From an uncultured Collinsella sp. (GTDB taxonomy: Bacteria > Actinomycetota > Coriobacteriia > Coriobacteriales > Coriobacteriaceae): a stretch of 38,056 nt of DNA. The notes beneath the pieces are model-generated. The model had not been told where the DNA came from and made no database searches. It worked only from the letters and a program-made list of their open reading frames with translations. Positions 8,269-15,110 of the stretch are shown here, in pieces. Numbering within the stretch: the stretch's first letter is position 1; every line of letters begins with the position of its first letter. The stretch is from NCBI GenBank assembly GCA_902496275.1, contig CABVAC010000017.1:1-38056 (forward strand). Direction: 5' to 3'. The position numbers and the translations under genes were made by a program.

Positions 8269-8299
8269 GCTTTTGAGCAGCTGTTCATGGAGGTGCACG

Positions 8300-8722
8300 A
8301 TGGTCTATATCCCGTTTTGGATTTGTTTCTTTGCCGGCGCGGTGATTGATGCCCGTGAGCGGCGGTTTCCCAATCAGCTTGCCGGCGCGTGTGCGGTGGC
8401 GGCGCTTGCAGGCGTTTGGCTCGACAAGGGTGTTAACACGGCGTTTGACCACGCCGGTCTTGCGGTCATCGTCTACCTTGCCCTTGTGCTTACTGAGTCA
8501 CTCTGGCGTCGTGTTCGCCACGTCCCTGGCATTGGCATGGGGGACGCCAAGGCGCTCTTCGCGCTTTGCACGCTCGACCCTATGGGCGGCATCGTGGCAT
8601 TTGCCGTTGCGCTCCTGGCCCTTGCCCTCTCCTGCCTCTTCACAAAATCGCGCTCCCTGCCTTTGCTGCCGTTTTTGGTGCCGATTTTTGCCATAATCGA
8701 GGTCGTGGGCTGCACATTGTAA
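8300..8722 (+). CDS. Short A24-family prepilin peptidase-like membrane protein
   Basis: A 140-residue, highly hydrophobic protein with about four membrane segments. Two aspartates sit where the catalytic pair of type IV prepilin peptidases lies: Asp17 in the IDARERRFPN segment (D...PN) and Asp82 in GIGMGDAK (GxGD motif). There is no N-terminal zinc/methyltransferase domain, so it is the short TadV/CpaA-like form. The ATG at 8300 has GGAGG six bases upstream. No pilin, assembly ATPase or other pilus gene is visible nearby, so its substrate is unknown. The next gene starts 31 bases downstream and is probably co-transcribed. Confidence 0.75.
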   Translation: MVYIPFWICFFAGAVIDARERRFPNQLAGACAVAALAGVWLDKGVNTAFDHAGLAVIVYLALVLTESLWRRVRHVPGIGMGDAKALFALCTLDPMGGIVAFAVALLALALSCLFTKSRSLPLLPFLVPIFAIIEVVGCTL

Positions 8723-8753
8723 CCGATTGCGCATCCTTCTTAAGGAGCATGCC

Positions 8754-10001
8754 ATGGCATCTAATCAAGAAACGGCCGTCATTAAGGCGCGCATGGACCG
8801 TATTCCCTCGGCGTTATCGCCCGAACTTGTCGAGCGCATTGCCGCAGATCGTGCTTCGGGCTATGTCAACCCGTACCGTTGCGACGATGACCAGGTCATC
8901 CGTCGCGTTGATCGAGCCGCAGACGAGGGCACGCTCATGCGTCCGGCCTTTATGCGCGATACCGAAAAGATTCTTCATCTGCCTGCGTATGCCCGATACG
9001 CCGGCAAAACTCAGGTCTTCAGTTTTCGCAGTAACGATGACCTGTCGCGCCGAGGCCTGCACGTGCAGCTTGTCTCGCGCATCGCGCGTGATATCGGACG
9101 TGCTCTGGGGCTCAACTGCGATCTGATCGAGGCGATTGGCTTAGGCCACGACTTGGGTCACACGCCCTTTGGCCATGCCGGCGAGCGATTCCTCAACGAT
9201 ATCTATCACGAGCGTACGGGTCGCTTCTTTTTCCATAACGTGCAGTCGGTCCGCGTCCTCGATGCGCTGTACGGTCGCAACGTGTCGCTTCAAACGCTCG
9301 ATGGCGTGCTATGCCATAACGGCGAGTACGAGCAGCGTGTGTTTGAGCTCTCGGACATGAGCTCCTTTGACCAGTTTGACCAGACGGTTGAGGATTGCAT
9401 TGCCACAGGCTATAGCGCGATTGAGCACCTGCGTCCCATGACGCTCGAGGGCTGCGTCGTTCGCATCTCGGATATCCTTGCCTACGTTGGGCGCGATCGC
9501 CAGGACGCCATTGCGGCTGGCCTGCTGTCGCCCGACGCTTTTGACGACGGTCGGGGCGGCGCCTATAACAGCTGGATTCTCACGCACGCATCCATCGATA
9601 TCGTTGAGCATAGCTACGGCAAACCGCGTATCGAGATGAGCGGGGACCTGTTTGAGGAGATCCGCCGGGCTAAGCGCGAGAACTACGAGAAGATCTATAG
9701 CAAGGGCGGTATCGAAGGCGACTCTGAAGCGGAACTGCGCGAGGCCTTCGAAAAGCTCTACGACCGTTGCCTGCAGGATATAAACGAGGGTGACGAGTCC
9801 TCCTACATCTTTAAGCACCACATTTCGCGTATTGAGCAGCAGCTTTCCTATTATGGCCGCACCTATGCTTGGCAGGACGACAAGGATCAGGCCGTCGTCG
9901 ATTACATCGCAAGCATGACGGATGGTTATTTCTGCGAGCTGACGAGCAAATTGTTCCCAGGTCTAAAGTTTCCGCACCGCACCTATATTAACGAACGGTA
10001 G
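8754..10001 (+). CDS. dGTPase-like HD-domain triphosphohydrolase
   Basis: A 415-residue HD-domain protein related to deoxyguanosinetriphosphate triphosphohydrolase, which cleaves dNTPs to deoxynucleoside and tripolyphosphate. The metal site is complete: His103, the His132-Asp133 doublet in GHDLGHTPFGHAGE, and Asp240 in RISDILAYVGRD. The GHDLGHTPFGHAG stretch is typical of the Dgt family. AAGGAG lies seven bases ahead of the ATG at 8754, which rules out a longer TTG start at 8727. The protein may control dNTP pools; the preferred nucleotide is not clear from sequence. It follows the prepilin-peptidase-like gene closely. Confidence 0.87.
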   Translation: MASNQETAVIKARMDRIPSALSPELVERIAADRASGYVNPYRCDDDQVIRRVDRAADEGTLMRPAFMRDTEKILHLPAYARYAGKTQVFSFRSNDDLSRRGLHVQLVSRIARDIGRALGLNCDLIEAIGLGHDLGHTPFGHAGERFLNDIYHERTGRFFFHNVQSVRVLDALYGRNVSLQTLDGVLCHNGEYEQRVFELSDMSSFDQFDQTVEDCIATGYSAIEHLRPMTLEGCVVRISDILAYVGRDRQDAIAAGLLSPDAFDDGRGGAYNSWILTHASIDIVEHSYGKPRIEMSGDLFEEIRRAKRENYEKIYSKGGIEGDSEAELREAFEKLYDRCLQDINEGDESSYIFKHHISRIEQQLSYYGRTYAWQDDKDQAVVDYIASMTDGYFCELTSKLFPGLKFPHRTYINER

Positions 10002-10061
10002 TTCGTATCCTTTCGGTATACTGTTGGTTAACAACGATTTTGATTAATGCACGGGATGGCT

Positions 10062-11411
10062 ATGGACGACCTTTTTTCTGCTTCGACGCGCGAGCGCTCC
10101 TTTAAAAATGCGCCGCTTGCGGTGCGTATGCGCCCCAATTCGCTCGACGAGTATGTGGGCCAGCAAAAGGCCGTCGGTAAGGGCTCGTGGCTGCGCGCCG
10201 CGATTGAGCATGACGTGCTGTCGAGCGTGATTCTGTACGGCCCGGCTGGCACGGGCAAGACGACGCTGGCCCACATTATCGCCAACCATACCAAGAGCGA
10301 GTTTGTCGAGGTCAGCGCCGTGACGGGCACTGTGAAGGACCTGCGCCGCGTAATCGATGAGGCTAAGACCCGTCTGAACACCTACGACCGCCGCACCATT
10401 CTGTTTATCGATGAGATCCATCGCTTTTCGAAATCGCAGCAAGATGCCCTGCTGCATGCGGTCGAGAACCGCACCGTCATTATGATTGGCGCCACGACGG
10501 AAAACCCGTACTTTGAGGTCAACTCGGCATTGCTCTCGCGTGGGCGTGTGGTAGAGCTTGAGCACCTGAAGGACGAGGATATCGCCACGCTCATTGAGCG
10601 TGCGCTCGAGGCGCCGCAGGGTTTAAACGGTAAGTTCTCGGCCGATGAGGATACAGTCAAGACCATTTGCACGCTGGCCGCGGGTGATGCGCGCTCGGCG
10701 CTCACGACGCTCGAGCTTGCGAGTGAGATTGCCGTTACGCGTCCCGATACCGAGGGAACGCCAGCGCCGGCGGCGGGGGAACGCTATCCCATTACCGTGG
10801 ATGACGTGAAGATCGCCAATCCGCGTCGTGGGTTTTCGTATGACAAAAACGGTGATATGCACTACGACATTATTAGCGCGTTCATCAAGTCCATGCGAGG
10901 CAGCGATCCCGATGCCACCATTTATTGGCTTGCGCGCATGATCGATGCGGGGGAGGATCCCAAGTTTATCGCTCGCCGCATTATGATTCAGGCTTCCGAG
11001 GATGTTGGCAACGCCGACCCGCAGGCGCTTTTGGTGGCACATGCCGCATTTAAATCTGCCGAGGTCATTGGCTATCCCGAGTGTCGCATCAACCTGGCTC
11101 AGGCTGCGCTCTATGTGTGCCTGGCGCCTAAGTCCAACGCGTGTGAGGCCTCGATCGATGCGGCGCTGGCCGATATCCACAGCAGTGGTCTTCGCGAGGT
11201 GCCCAGCTACCTGCGCGATCGTCACCGTCCCGGCAGCGACGAGTACGGTGTATACAAGTACCCGCACGATTATCCCGAAGGCTGGGTCGATCAGCGCTAT
11301 TTGCCCGAGGGGTTGGAGCGCGGTGCGTTCTGGCAGCCTGCCGGCCGCGGTTGGGAAGAGTGGCGTGTGGAGCAAAGCGAGCGCGACCGTAGCGGCAACG
11401 CTCCCAAGTAG
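10062..11411 (+). CDS. rarA: Replication-associated recombination protein A (AAA+ ATPase)
   Basis: A 449-residue AAA+ ATPase of the RarA/MgsA family, related to clamp loaders, that acts at stalled replication forks. The Walker A motif GPAGTGKT is at residues 60-67 and Walker B (IDEIHRF) around 116-122; the sensor segment TTENPYFEVN and the C-terminal MgsA tetramerisation region (MIDAGEDPKFIARR ... SEDVG) follow. I chose the ATG at 10062 (MDDLFSAS, the usual family N terminus); in-frame ATGs at 10047 and 10056 add up to five residues and no start has a clear ribosome site. A -10-like TATACT lies at 10016-10021, so the gene probably has its own promoter. Confidence 0.93.
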   Translation: MDDLFSASTRERSFKNAPLAVRMRPNSLDEYVGQQKAVGKGSWLRAAIEHDVLSSVILYGPAGTGKTTLAHIIANHTKSEFVEVSAVTGTVKDLRRVIDEAKTRLNTYDRRTILFIDEIHRFSKSQQDALLHAVENRTVIMIGATTENPYFEVNSALLSRGRVVELEHLKDEDIATLIERALEAPQGLNGKFSADEDTVKTICTLAAGDARSALTTLELASEIAVTRPDTEGTPAPAAGERYPITVDDVKIANPRRGFSYDKNGDMHYDIISAFIKSMRGSDPDATIYWLARMIDAGEDPKFIARRIMIQASEDVGNADPQALLVAHAAFKSAEVIGYPECRINLAQAALYVCLAPKSNACEASIDAALADIHSSGLREVPSYLRDRHRPGSDEYGVYKYPHDYPEGWVDQRYLPEGLERGAFWQPAGRGWEEWRVEQSERDRSGNAPK

Positions 11412-11506
11412 GCCATTGGCGCCTCGCGCATTCCCTTTGGGTATCTTTGCCCTTCTTTGGGGTACCATGAAAAACGTCTGTATTTCGATTCCTTCGGGAG
11501 GCTTGT

Positions 11507-12094
11507 ATGAGTCCCATTCAAATCGCCCTGCTGGTGCTCGCCGTTGCCGGCGTGTGGGCTGTTGTCGAGCTCGCGCTCACGCTGCGCAAGACCCGCACCG
11601 TCGTCGACTCGCTCGACAAGACGGTGAGTGACCTTAACAATACGCTCGCCGAGGCACAGCCCGTGGTGGCAAAGCTCGATGGCGCCGTTGACGAGCTTAC
11701 GCCGGCACTTGCCCAGGTTGAGCCGCTCCTCAAGTCGAGCAAGACTGCCGTTGATGCTCTGACGTCTAACCTCGTTGAGGTTGAGGCGGTCGTTCGCGAC
11801 ATCTCCGAGGTCACGGGCAGCGTGGCCGAGGCTAGCAATGCCGTATCGAGCGTGACTGATTCTGCTGCTGGCGCCGTGCAGAAGCTCTTCAATAAGGTGA
11901 AGGCTCCTGCAGCCGACGCCGATCGCAAGCTCGCCGCTGCCGCCGCCGAGGCCGAGCAGCCTACTGAGCGCGTTCTGATTGACGATGACGATGCCGCTGC
12001 TGACGACGATGATGTTCAGAAGCCCGCTGCTAAGCCTGCTCAGTATTACACCTATACGCCTGCCGAGACCTCCGAGGAGTCCTGCGATGAGTAG
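11507..12094 (+). CDS. DUF948-like membrane-anchored coiled-coil protein
   Basis: A 195-residue protein with one N-terminal membrane segment (about residues 5-25), then a long alpha-helical region rich in Val, Leu, Asp and Ala in heptad-like spacing (about 30-135), and an acidic, Ala/Pro-rich tail with DDDD runs. This is the layout of DUF948 proteins, which are often found near general stress genes. GGGAGG lies just upstream of the ATG. Its last eight bases overlap the next gene, an RsbW-like protein, so the two are translationally coupled. The function is unknown; a membrane sensor or scaffold for the sigma-factor cluster is possible but unproven. Confidence 0.7.
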   Translation: MSPIQIALLVLAVAGVWAVVELALTLRKTRTVVDSLDKTVSDLNNTLAEAQPVVAKLDGAVDELTPALAQVEPLLKSSKTAVDALTSNLVEVEAVVRDISEVTGSVAEASNAVSSVTDSAAGAVQKLFNKVKAPAADADRKLAAAAAEAEQPTERVLIDDDDAAADDDDVQKPAAKPAQYYTYTPAETSEESCDE

Positions 12095-12464
12095 TGAAGC
12101 AACCTGCCCCATTACGCTGAGCGTTGCCGGTGATCCGCGTCTCGCGCGCTTGGTGCGCATGACGGCCGCCAACGTCGGCGCCCTGTGCTCTATGTCCGTC
12201 GATCGCATCGAGGATATCCGCATGGCTGCCGAGGAAGCCTTCATCTTTGGGTGCACCGCGGTCGACTGCGACGACATCACGATCAATTTCGATGTGGACG
12301 AATCTCACGTCGGCATGACCTTTACCTTTGGGGAACAGGCCACCGTCGACGAGGATGACCAGGCTGCTGTGTATGCCGAGCTCATTCTTGCAAGCGTGTG
12401 CGATTCCTACGAAAAGACTGCGGCGCCTCTAACGCTTTCCCTCGACCTCAAGGCGGATATCTAA
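12087..12464 (+). CDS. Degenerate RsbW-like anti-sigma factor candidate
   Basis: A 125-residue protein encoded directly before a SigB/SigF-family sigma factor, the usual place of the anti-sigma kinase RsbW/SpoIIAB. Its first half fits the fold: a short beta strand, a helix with RLARLVRMTAANV, then IEDIRMAAEEAFIFG, which corresponds to the N-box helix. The metal-binding Asn of the N-box is replaced (Phe54 region), and the glycine-rich ATP lid motifs are absent; the last helix reads AVYAELILASVCDSYE instead of a GxGL segment. It may bind sigma without ATP, or be only distantly related. GAGGAG precedes the ATG, which lies eight bases inside the upstream gene. One base separates its stop from the sigma gene. 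Confidence 0.6.
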   Translation: MSSEATCPITLSVAGDPRLARLVRMTAANVGALCSMSVDRIEDIRMAAEEAFIFGCTAVDCDDITINFDVDESHVGMTFTFGEQATVDEDDQAAVYAELILASVCDSYEKTAAPLTLSLDLKADI

Positions 12465-12465
12465 T

Positions 12466-13257
12466 ATGACCGAACGTTCCCGGAGCGGCAAGACCGCTTG
12501 GGACAAGGAGAAAACCCGCGAGCTGTTTCGTCGTTATAAGGAGACCGGTGATCCGGATGCTCGCGAGCAGCTCGTCATGTCCCATATGAACCTGGTAAGG
12601 TTTCTTGCCAACAAATTTAAGAACCGCGGCGAGCCGCTCGATGACCTTTTGCAGGTCGGCTATTTGGGCCTGCTCAAGGCTATCGACCGCTTTGACCCTG
12701 AGCGCGGGCTCGAGTTCACGACGTTTGCCACACCTACTATTATGGGTGAGATTAAGCGTCATTTCCGCGACAAGGGCTGGAGCGTGCGCGTGCCCCGTCG
12801 TTTGCAGGAGCTCTCGGCCAAGGTCAACCAGGCTACCGATAAGCTCACCAACGAGCTGCAGCGTTCGCCCAAGGTTGAGGAAATCGCCGAATACCTGGAC
12901 GTGACCGTCGACGAGGTGCTCGAAGCCATGGAATCGTCCTCGGCTTACACCTCGGTGCCCATCGAGGCCCCCGGTGCGTCCGATTCCGATGATGCGCCTT
13001 CGATTCTCGATCGCTATGCCGACGACGACAACGAGCTCGACTTTACCGATGACCGCCTGGTAATCGAGGAAGCCATCCGCGATTTCTCGCCGCGCGAGCG
13101 CGAGGTTATCGAGCTGCGCTTCGTTAAGGGCATGACCCAGATCGAGATTGCCAAGAAGCTTGGCATCTCGCAGGTGCAGGTCTCGCGCCTGCTGCGCCGT
13201 ACCCTTAAGAAGATTCAAGATAAGATTGACCCCGACGGAGTGATGATTCGTTCATGA
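12466..13257 (+). CDS. SigB/SigF-family alternative RNA polymerase sigma factor
   Basis: A 263-residue group 3 sigma-70 factor. Region 2 is clear (residues 59-80, DDLLQVGYLGLLKAIDRFDP; promoter-melting part FTTFATPTIMGEIKRHFRD at 85-102), followed by region 3 and by region 4 with the helix-turn-helix GMTQIEIAKKLGISQVQVSR near the C terminus. The VRVPRR segment after region 2 is typical of SigB/SigF proteins that direct general stress or sporulation genes. It is translated right after the RsbW-like gene and its TGA overlaps the ATG of the permease gene that follows, so the four genes form one operon. Which promoters it reads cannot be told from this window. Confidence 0.93.
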   Translation: MTERSRSGKTAWDKEKTRELFRRYKETGDPDAREQLVMSHMNLVRFLANKFKNRGEPLDDLLQVGYLGLLKAIDRFDPERGLEFTTFATPTIMGEIKRHFRDKGWSVRVPRRLQELSAKVNQATDKLTNELQRSPKVEEIAEYLDVTVDEVLEAMESSSAYTSVPIEAPGASDSDDAPSILDRYADDDNELDFTDDRLVIEEAIRDFSPREREVIELRFVKGMTQIEIAKKLGISQVQVSRLLRRTLKKIQDKIDPDGVMIRS

Positions 13258-14666
13258 GTGAGCACCCCCAACAAATCGACCGCACGCTTCGCGATACCCG
13301 CATTCTGACGCTGCGCATTTGGGGCGTCGTCGGCTGCATTGTCATCGCTGCCGTCATCTTTAACCTTATGGGCATCCTGGCACCGGTCATCGAGTTTCTC
13401 GCTGTCGGTTCCATCATCGCTTTTGTGATGTCTCCGATCACCAACTGGCTCGAGCATCACGGTGTCGGACGTGGCCTCGGTTCGCTCATCGCACTTATTG
13501 TGGTTGTTGCCGTGCTCGTCGGCGTCGTCTGCATCCTATCGCCTATTTTGCTCGGTCAAATCATGGAAGTCCTGAGCCGCCTGCCCGAGCAGCTTCGTGT
13601 TGCGGGTGGCGATCTCAACGAGATGCTCTCGCACGCTAAGACGCTCAACAACACGCCGCTCAAGGAGTATCTGGACGACAATCTTTCTTCGTTGGTTACC
13701 GTAGCGTCCAAGTACGTCTCGCAAATCGCTGCTGAGCTCGGCCGCGGTGTGTTTCCGCTCATTACCAACACGGCCTCGCAGCTGTTCGTCATCTTCCTGG
13801 GTCTGGTGCTTGCCTACTGGCTTGCCTGCGATTATCCCCGCATGCACCACGAGGTCTGCACCATCATCGGGCAGGAAAAGGAGACCTCGTACCGCTTTAT
13901 GGTGGCCATCCTTTCGCGTTCGGTCGGCGGCTACATGCGTGGCATGGTCATCACATCGATCTGTGGCGGTTTTCTTGCCTTTATTGGTTTTACGATCATC
14001 GGGCATCCGTATGCAGCACTCATGGCTATCTTTACCGGCATTATGCACCTGGTTCCGGTTGTCGGTCCCTGGGTGAGTGCGGCGATCGCCACGGTGCTCG
14101 GCTTTATGTTCAGCCCCATGCTGGCGTTGTGGACGCTTGTCGTGACCATGGTGGCTCAAAACGTCACCGATAATGTCATTTCGCCTAAGGTCATGCAGAG
14201 CTCGGTGCAGGTGCATCCCGTTATGAGCCTGACGGCTCTCGTTATCGGTTCGGCACTCATGGGTCCCATCGGCATGGTTATCGCCATTCCGCTGTGCGCG
14301 GCCCTCAAGGGCATTTTCGTCTACTACTTTGAGAACGAGACCGGGCGTCAGCTCGTGGCATACGATGGCGCCGTGTTTAAGGGCACTCCGTATCGCGATA
14401 CCGAGGGTAACCCAGTTGCCGCCTACGACGCGCTTGGCGACGATACGTTCATCTATGAGTCCGAGCTCATCGGCAACGAGACCGCGCCCGAGGCCAAGGC
14501 CATGCCCAAGCCCGAGCTCGATAATCCCTGGATTAAGCTCTCAGGCCTGCAGCCCGACGCGACGGGTTTCTTTAAGAACCCCTTTGCCAAGGACGACGAC
14601 ACAAGCTCTGACGACGACACCAAAACCGGCATCGACGGCTCCATGGACGATTCGGATTCCAAATAG
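13254..14666 (+). CDS. AI-2E family transporter (PerM-like permease)
   Basis: A 470-residue membrane protein of the AI-2E/UPF0118 family. About seven to eight hydrophobic segments are visible between residues 15 and 350, with the family-typical HPYAALMAIFTGIMHLVPVV and GPWVSAAIATVLG stretches. Members have been linked to export of signals or to Na+/H+ exchange, so the transported solute is uncertain. The C-terminal 110 residues are hydrophilic and acidic with runs of Asp and Ser, probably a disordered cytoplasmic tail. Its start overlaps the sigma-factor stop by four bases (ATGA). It converges with the small membrane-protein gene that ends six bases beyond its stop. Confidence 0.85.
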   Translation: MSEHPQQIDRTLRDTRILTLRIWGVVGCIVIAAVIFNLMGILAPVIEFLAVGSIIAFVMSPITNWLEHHGVGRGLGSLIALIVVVAVLVGVVCILSPILLGQIMEVLSRLPEQLRVAGGDLNEMLSHAKTLNNTPLKEYLDDNLSSLVTVASKYVSQIAAELGRGVFPLITNTASQLFVIFLGLVLAYWLACDYPRMHHEVCTIIGQEKETSYRFMVAILSRSVGGYMRGMVITSICGGFLAFIGFTIIGHPYAALMAIFTGIMHLVPVVGPWVSAAIATVLGFMFSPMLALWTLVVTMVAQNVTDNVISPKVMQSSVQVHPVMSLTALVIGSALMGPIGMVIAIPLCAALKGIFVYYFENETGRQLVAYDGAVFKGTPYRDTEGNPVAAYDALGDDTFIYESELIGNETAPEAKAMPKPELDNPWIKLSGLQPDATGFFKNPFAKDDDTSSDDDTKTGIDGSMDDSDSK

Positions 14667-14672
14667 GCCCTG

Positions 14673-14912
14673 TTAGCGTTTCTTGATGTTGTAAATAACA
14701 ATAAACGCGATCAAAGCGATTGATAAGGGGCCAGCCACATAGAAAAAGATGGCGTCAATTGCGCTTAGGGTGTAATACGCTTTATCGCCAGATGTTACTG
14801 CGTACAATGCGTAGCCAAATCTCGGCTGGTTCACATACCAGCTCGAGTAAGCGAAGATTGCTAAAAGGGCTACCGAGGTTAGTGCATTCACGACAAACCG
14901 TTTGCTATTCAT
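14673..14912 (-). CDS. Small two-helix membrane protein, unknown function
   Basis: I do not recognise this 79-residue protein. It has two hydrophobic segments (about residues 8-26 and 54-75) joined by a loop with several Tyr, and ends in a basic KKR. The start at 14912 is supported by AAGGAG seven bases upstream and by a TATAAT box further up, so the gene looks real. Its base composition is more AT-rich than the neighbours. It converges on the sigma-factor operon, with only six bases between the stops. Confidence 0.65.
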   Translation of the reverse strand: MNSKRFVVNALTSVALLAIFAYSSWYVNQPRFGYALYAVTSGDKAYYTLSAIDAIFFYVAGPLSIALIAFIVIYNIKKR

Positions 14913-14944
14913 CGATCGCTCCTTCCGGACGATTCTTATATGCA

Positions 14945-14971
14945 ATTATACCGAAATCATTTTTTTTTCAA
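14945..14971 (-). promoter_or_regulatory. Promoter of the small membrane-protein gene
   Basis: On the minus strand TTGAAA (14966-14971) is followed after 15 bases, mostly an A run, by TATAAT (14945-14950). The predicted transcript start lies about 25 bases before the ATG at 14912. Confidence 0.55.
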
Positions 14972-15008
14972 AGTATTTGACAGTCCTAAATAACATGCAC
15001 TTTCGCTG

Positions 15009-15038
15009 GAGGGTCGCTGTTTGGCGGCCCTCTTTTTT
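15009..15038 (+). terminator. Intrinsic terminator before alaS
   Basis: GAGGG (15009-15013) pairs with CCCTC (15028-15032), with an inner CGC/GCG helix, followed by six T. No plus-strand gene ends close by, so it is probably the end of read-through transcription from the sigma-factor operon, whose stop lies 340 bases upstream. Its T run also supplies the first bases of the alaS -35 box. Confidence 0.75.
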
Positions 15039-15064
15039 GCACAGGCGCGGTGGGATGGTAATAT
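15037..15064 (+). promoter_or_regulatory. Promoter of alaS
   Basis: TTGCAC (15037-15042), a 16-base spacer, then TAATAT (15059-15064). It starts within the T run of the preceding terminator and lies about 40 bases ahead of the alaS ATG. Confidence 0.65.
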
Positions 15065-15110
15065 CGTTACGTTTGAACTGTTTCGATGTGAAACCGAGGA
15101 GATTCCCTCT

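Noticed and set aside
11439..11465. GGGTAT and GGGTAC, resembling SigB-type -10 boxes, ahead of the sigma cluster
   Set aside because: No GTTT-like -35 element at the right distance, so autoregulation cannot be supported.
14977..14996. TTGACA followed by TAACAT, a possible promoter for a short RNA ending at the terminator before alaS
   Set aside because: The spacer is only eight bases; no other -10 box fits.
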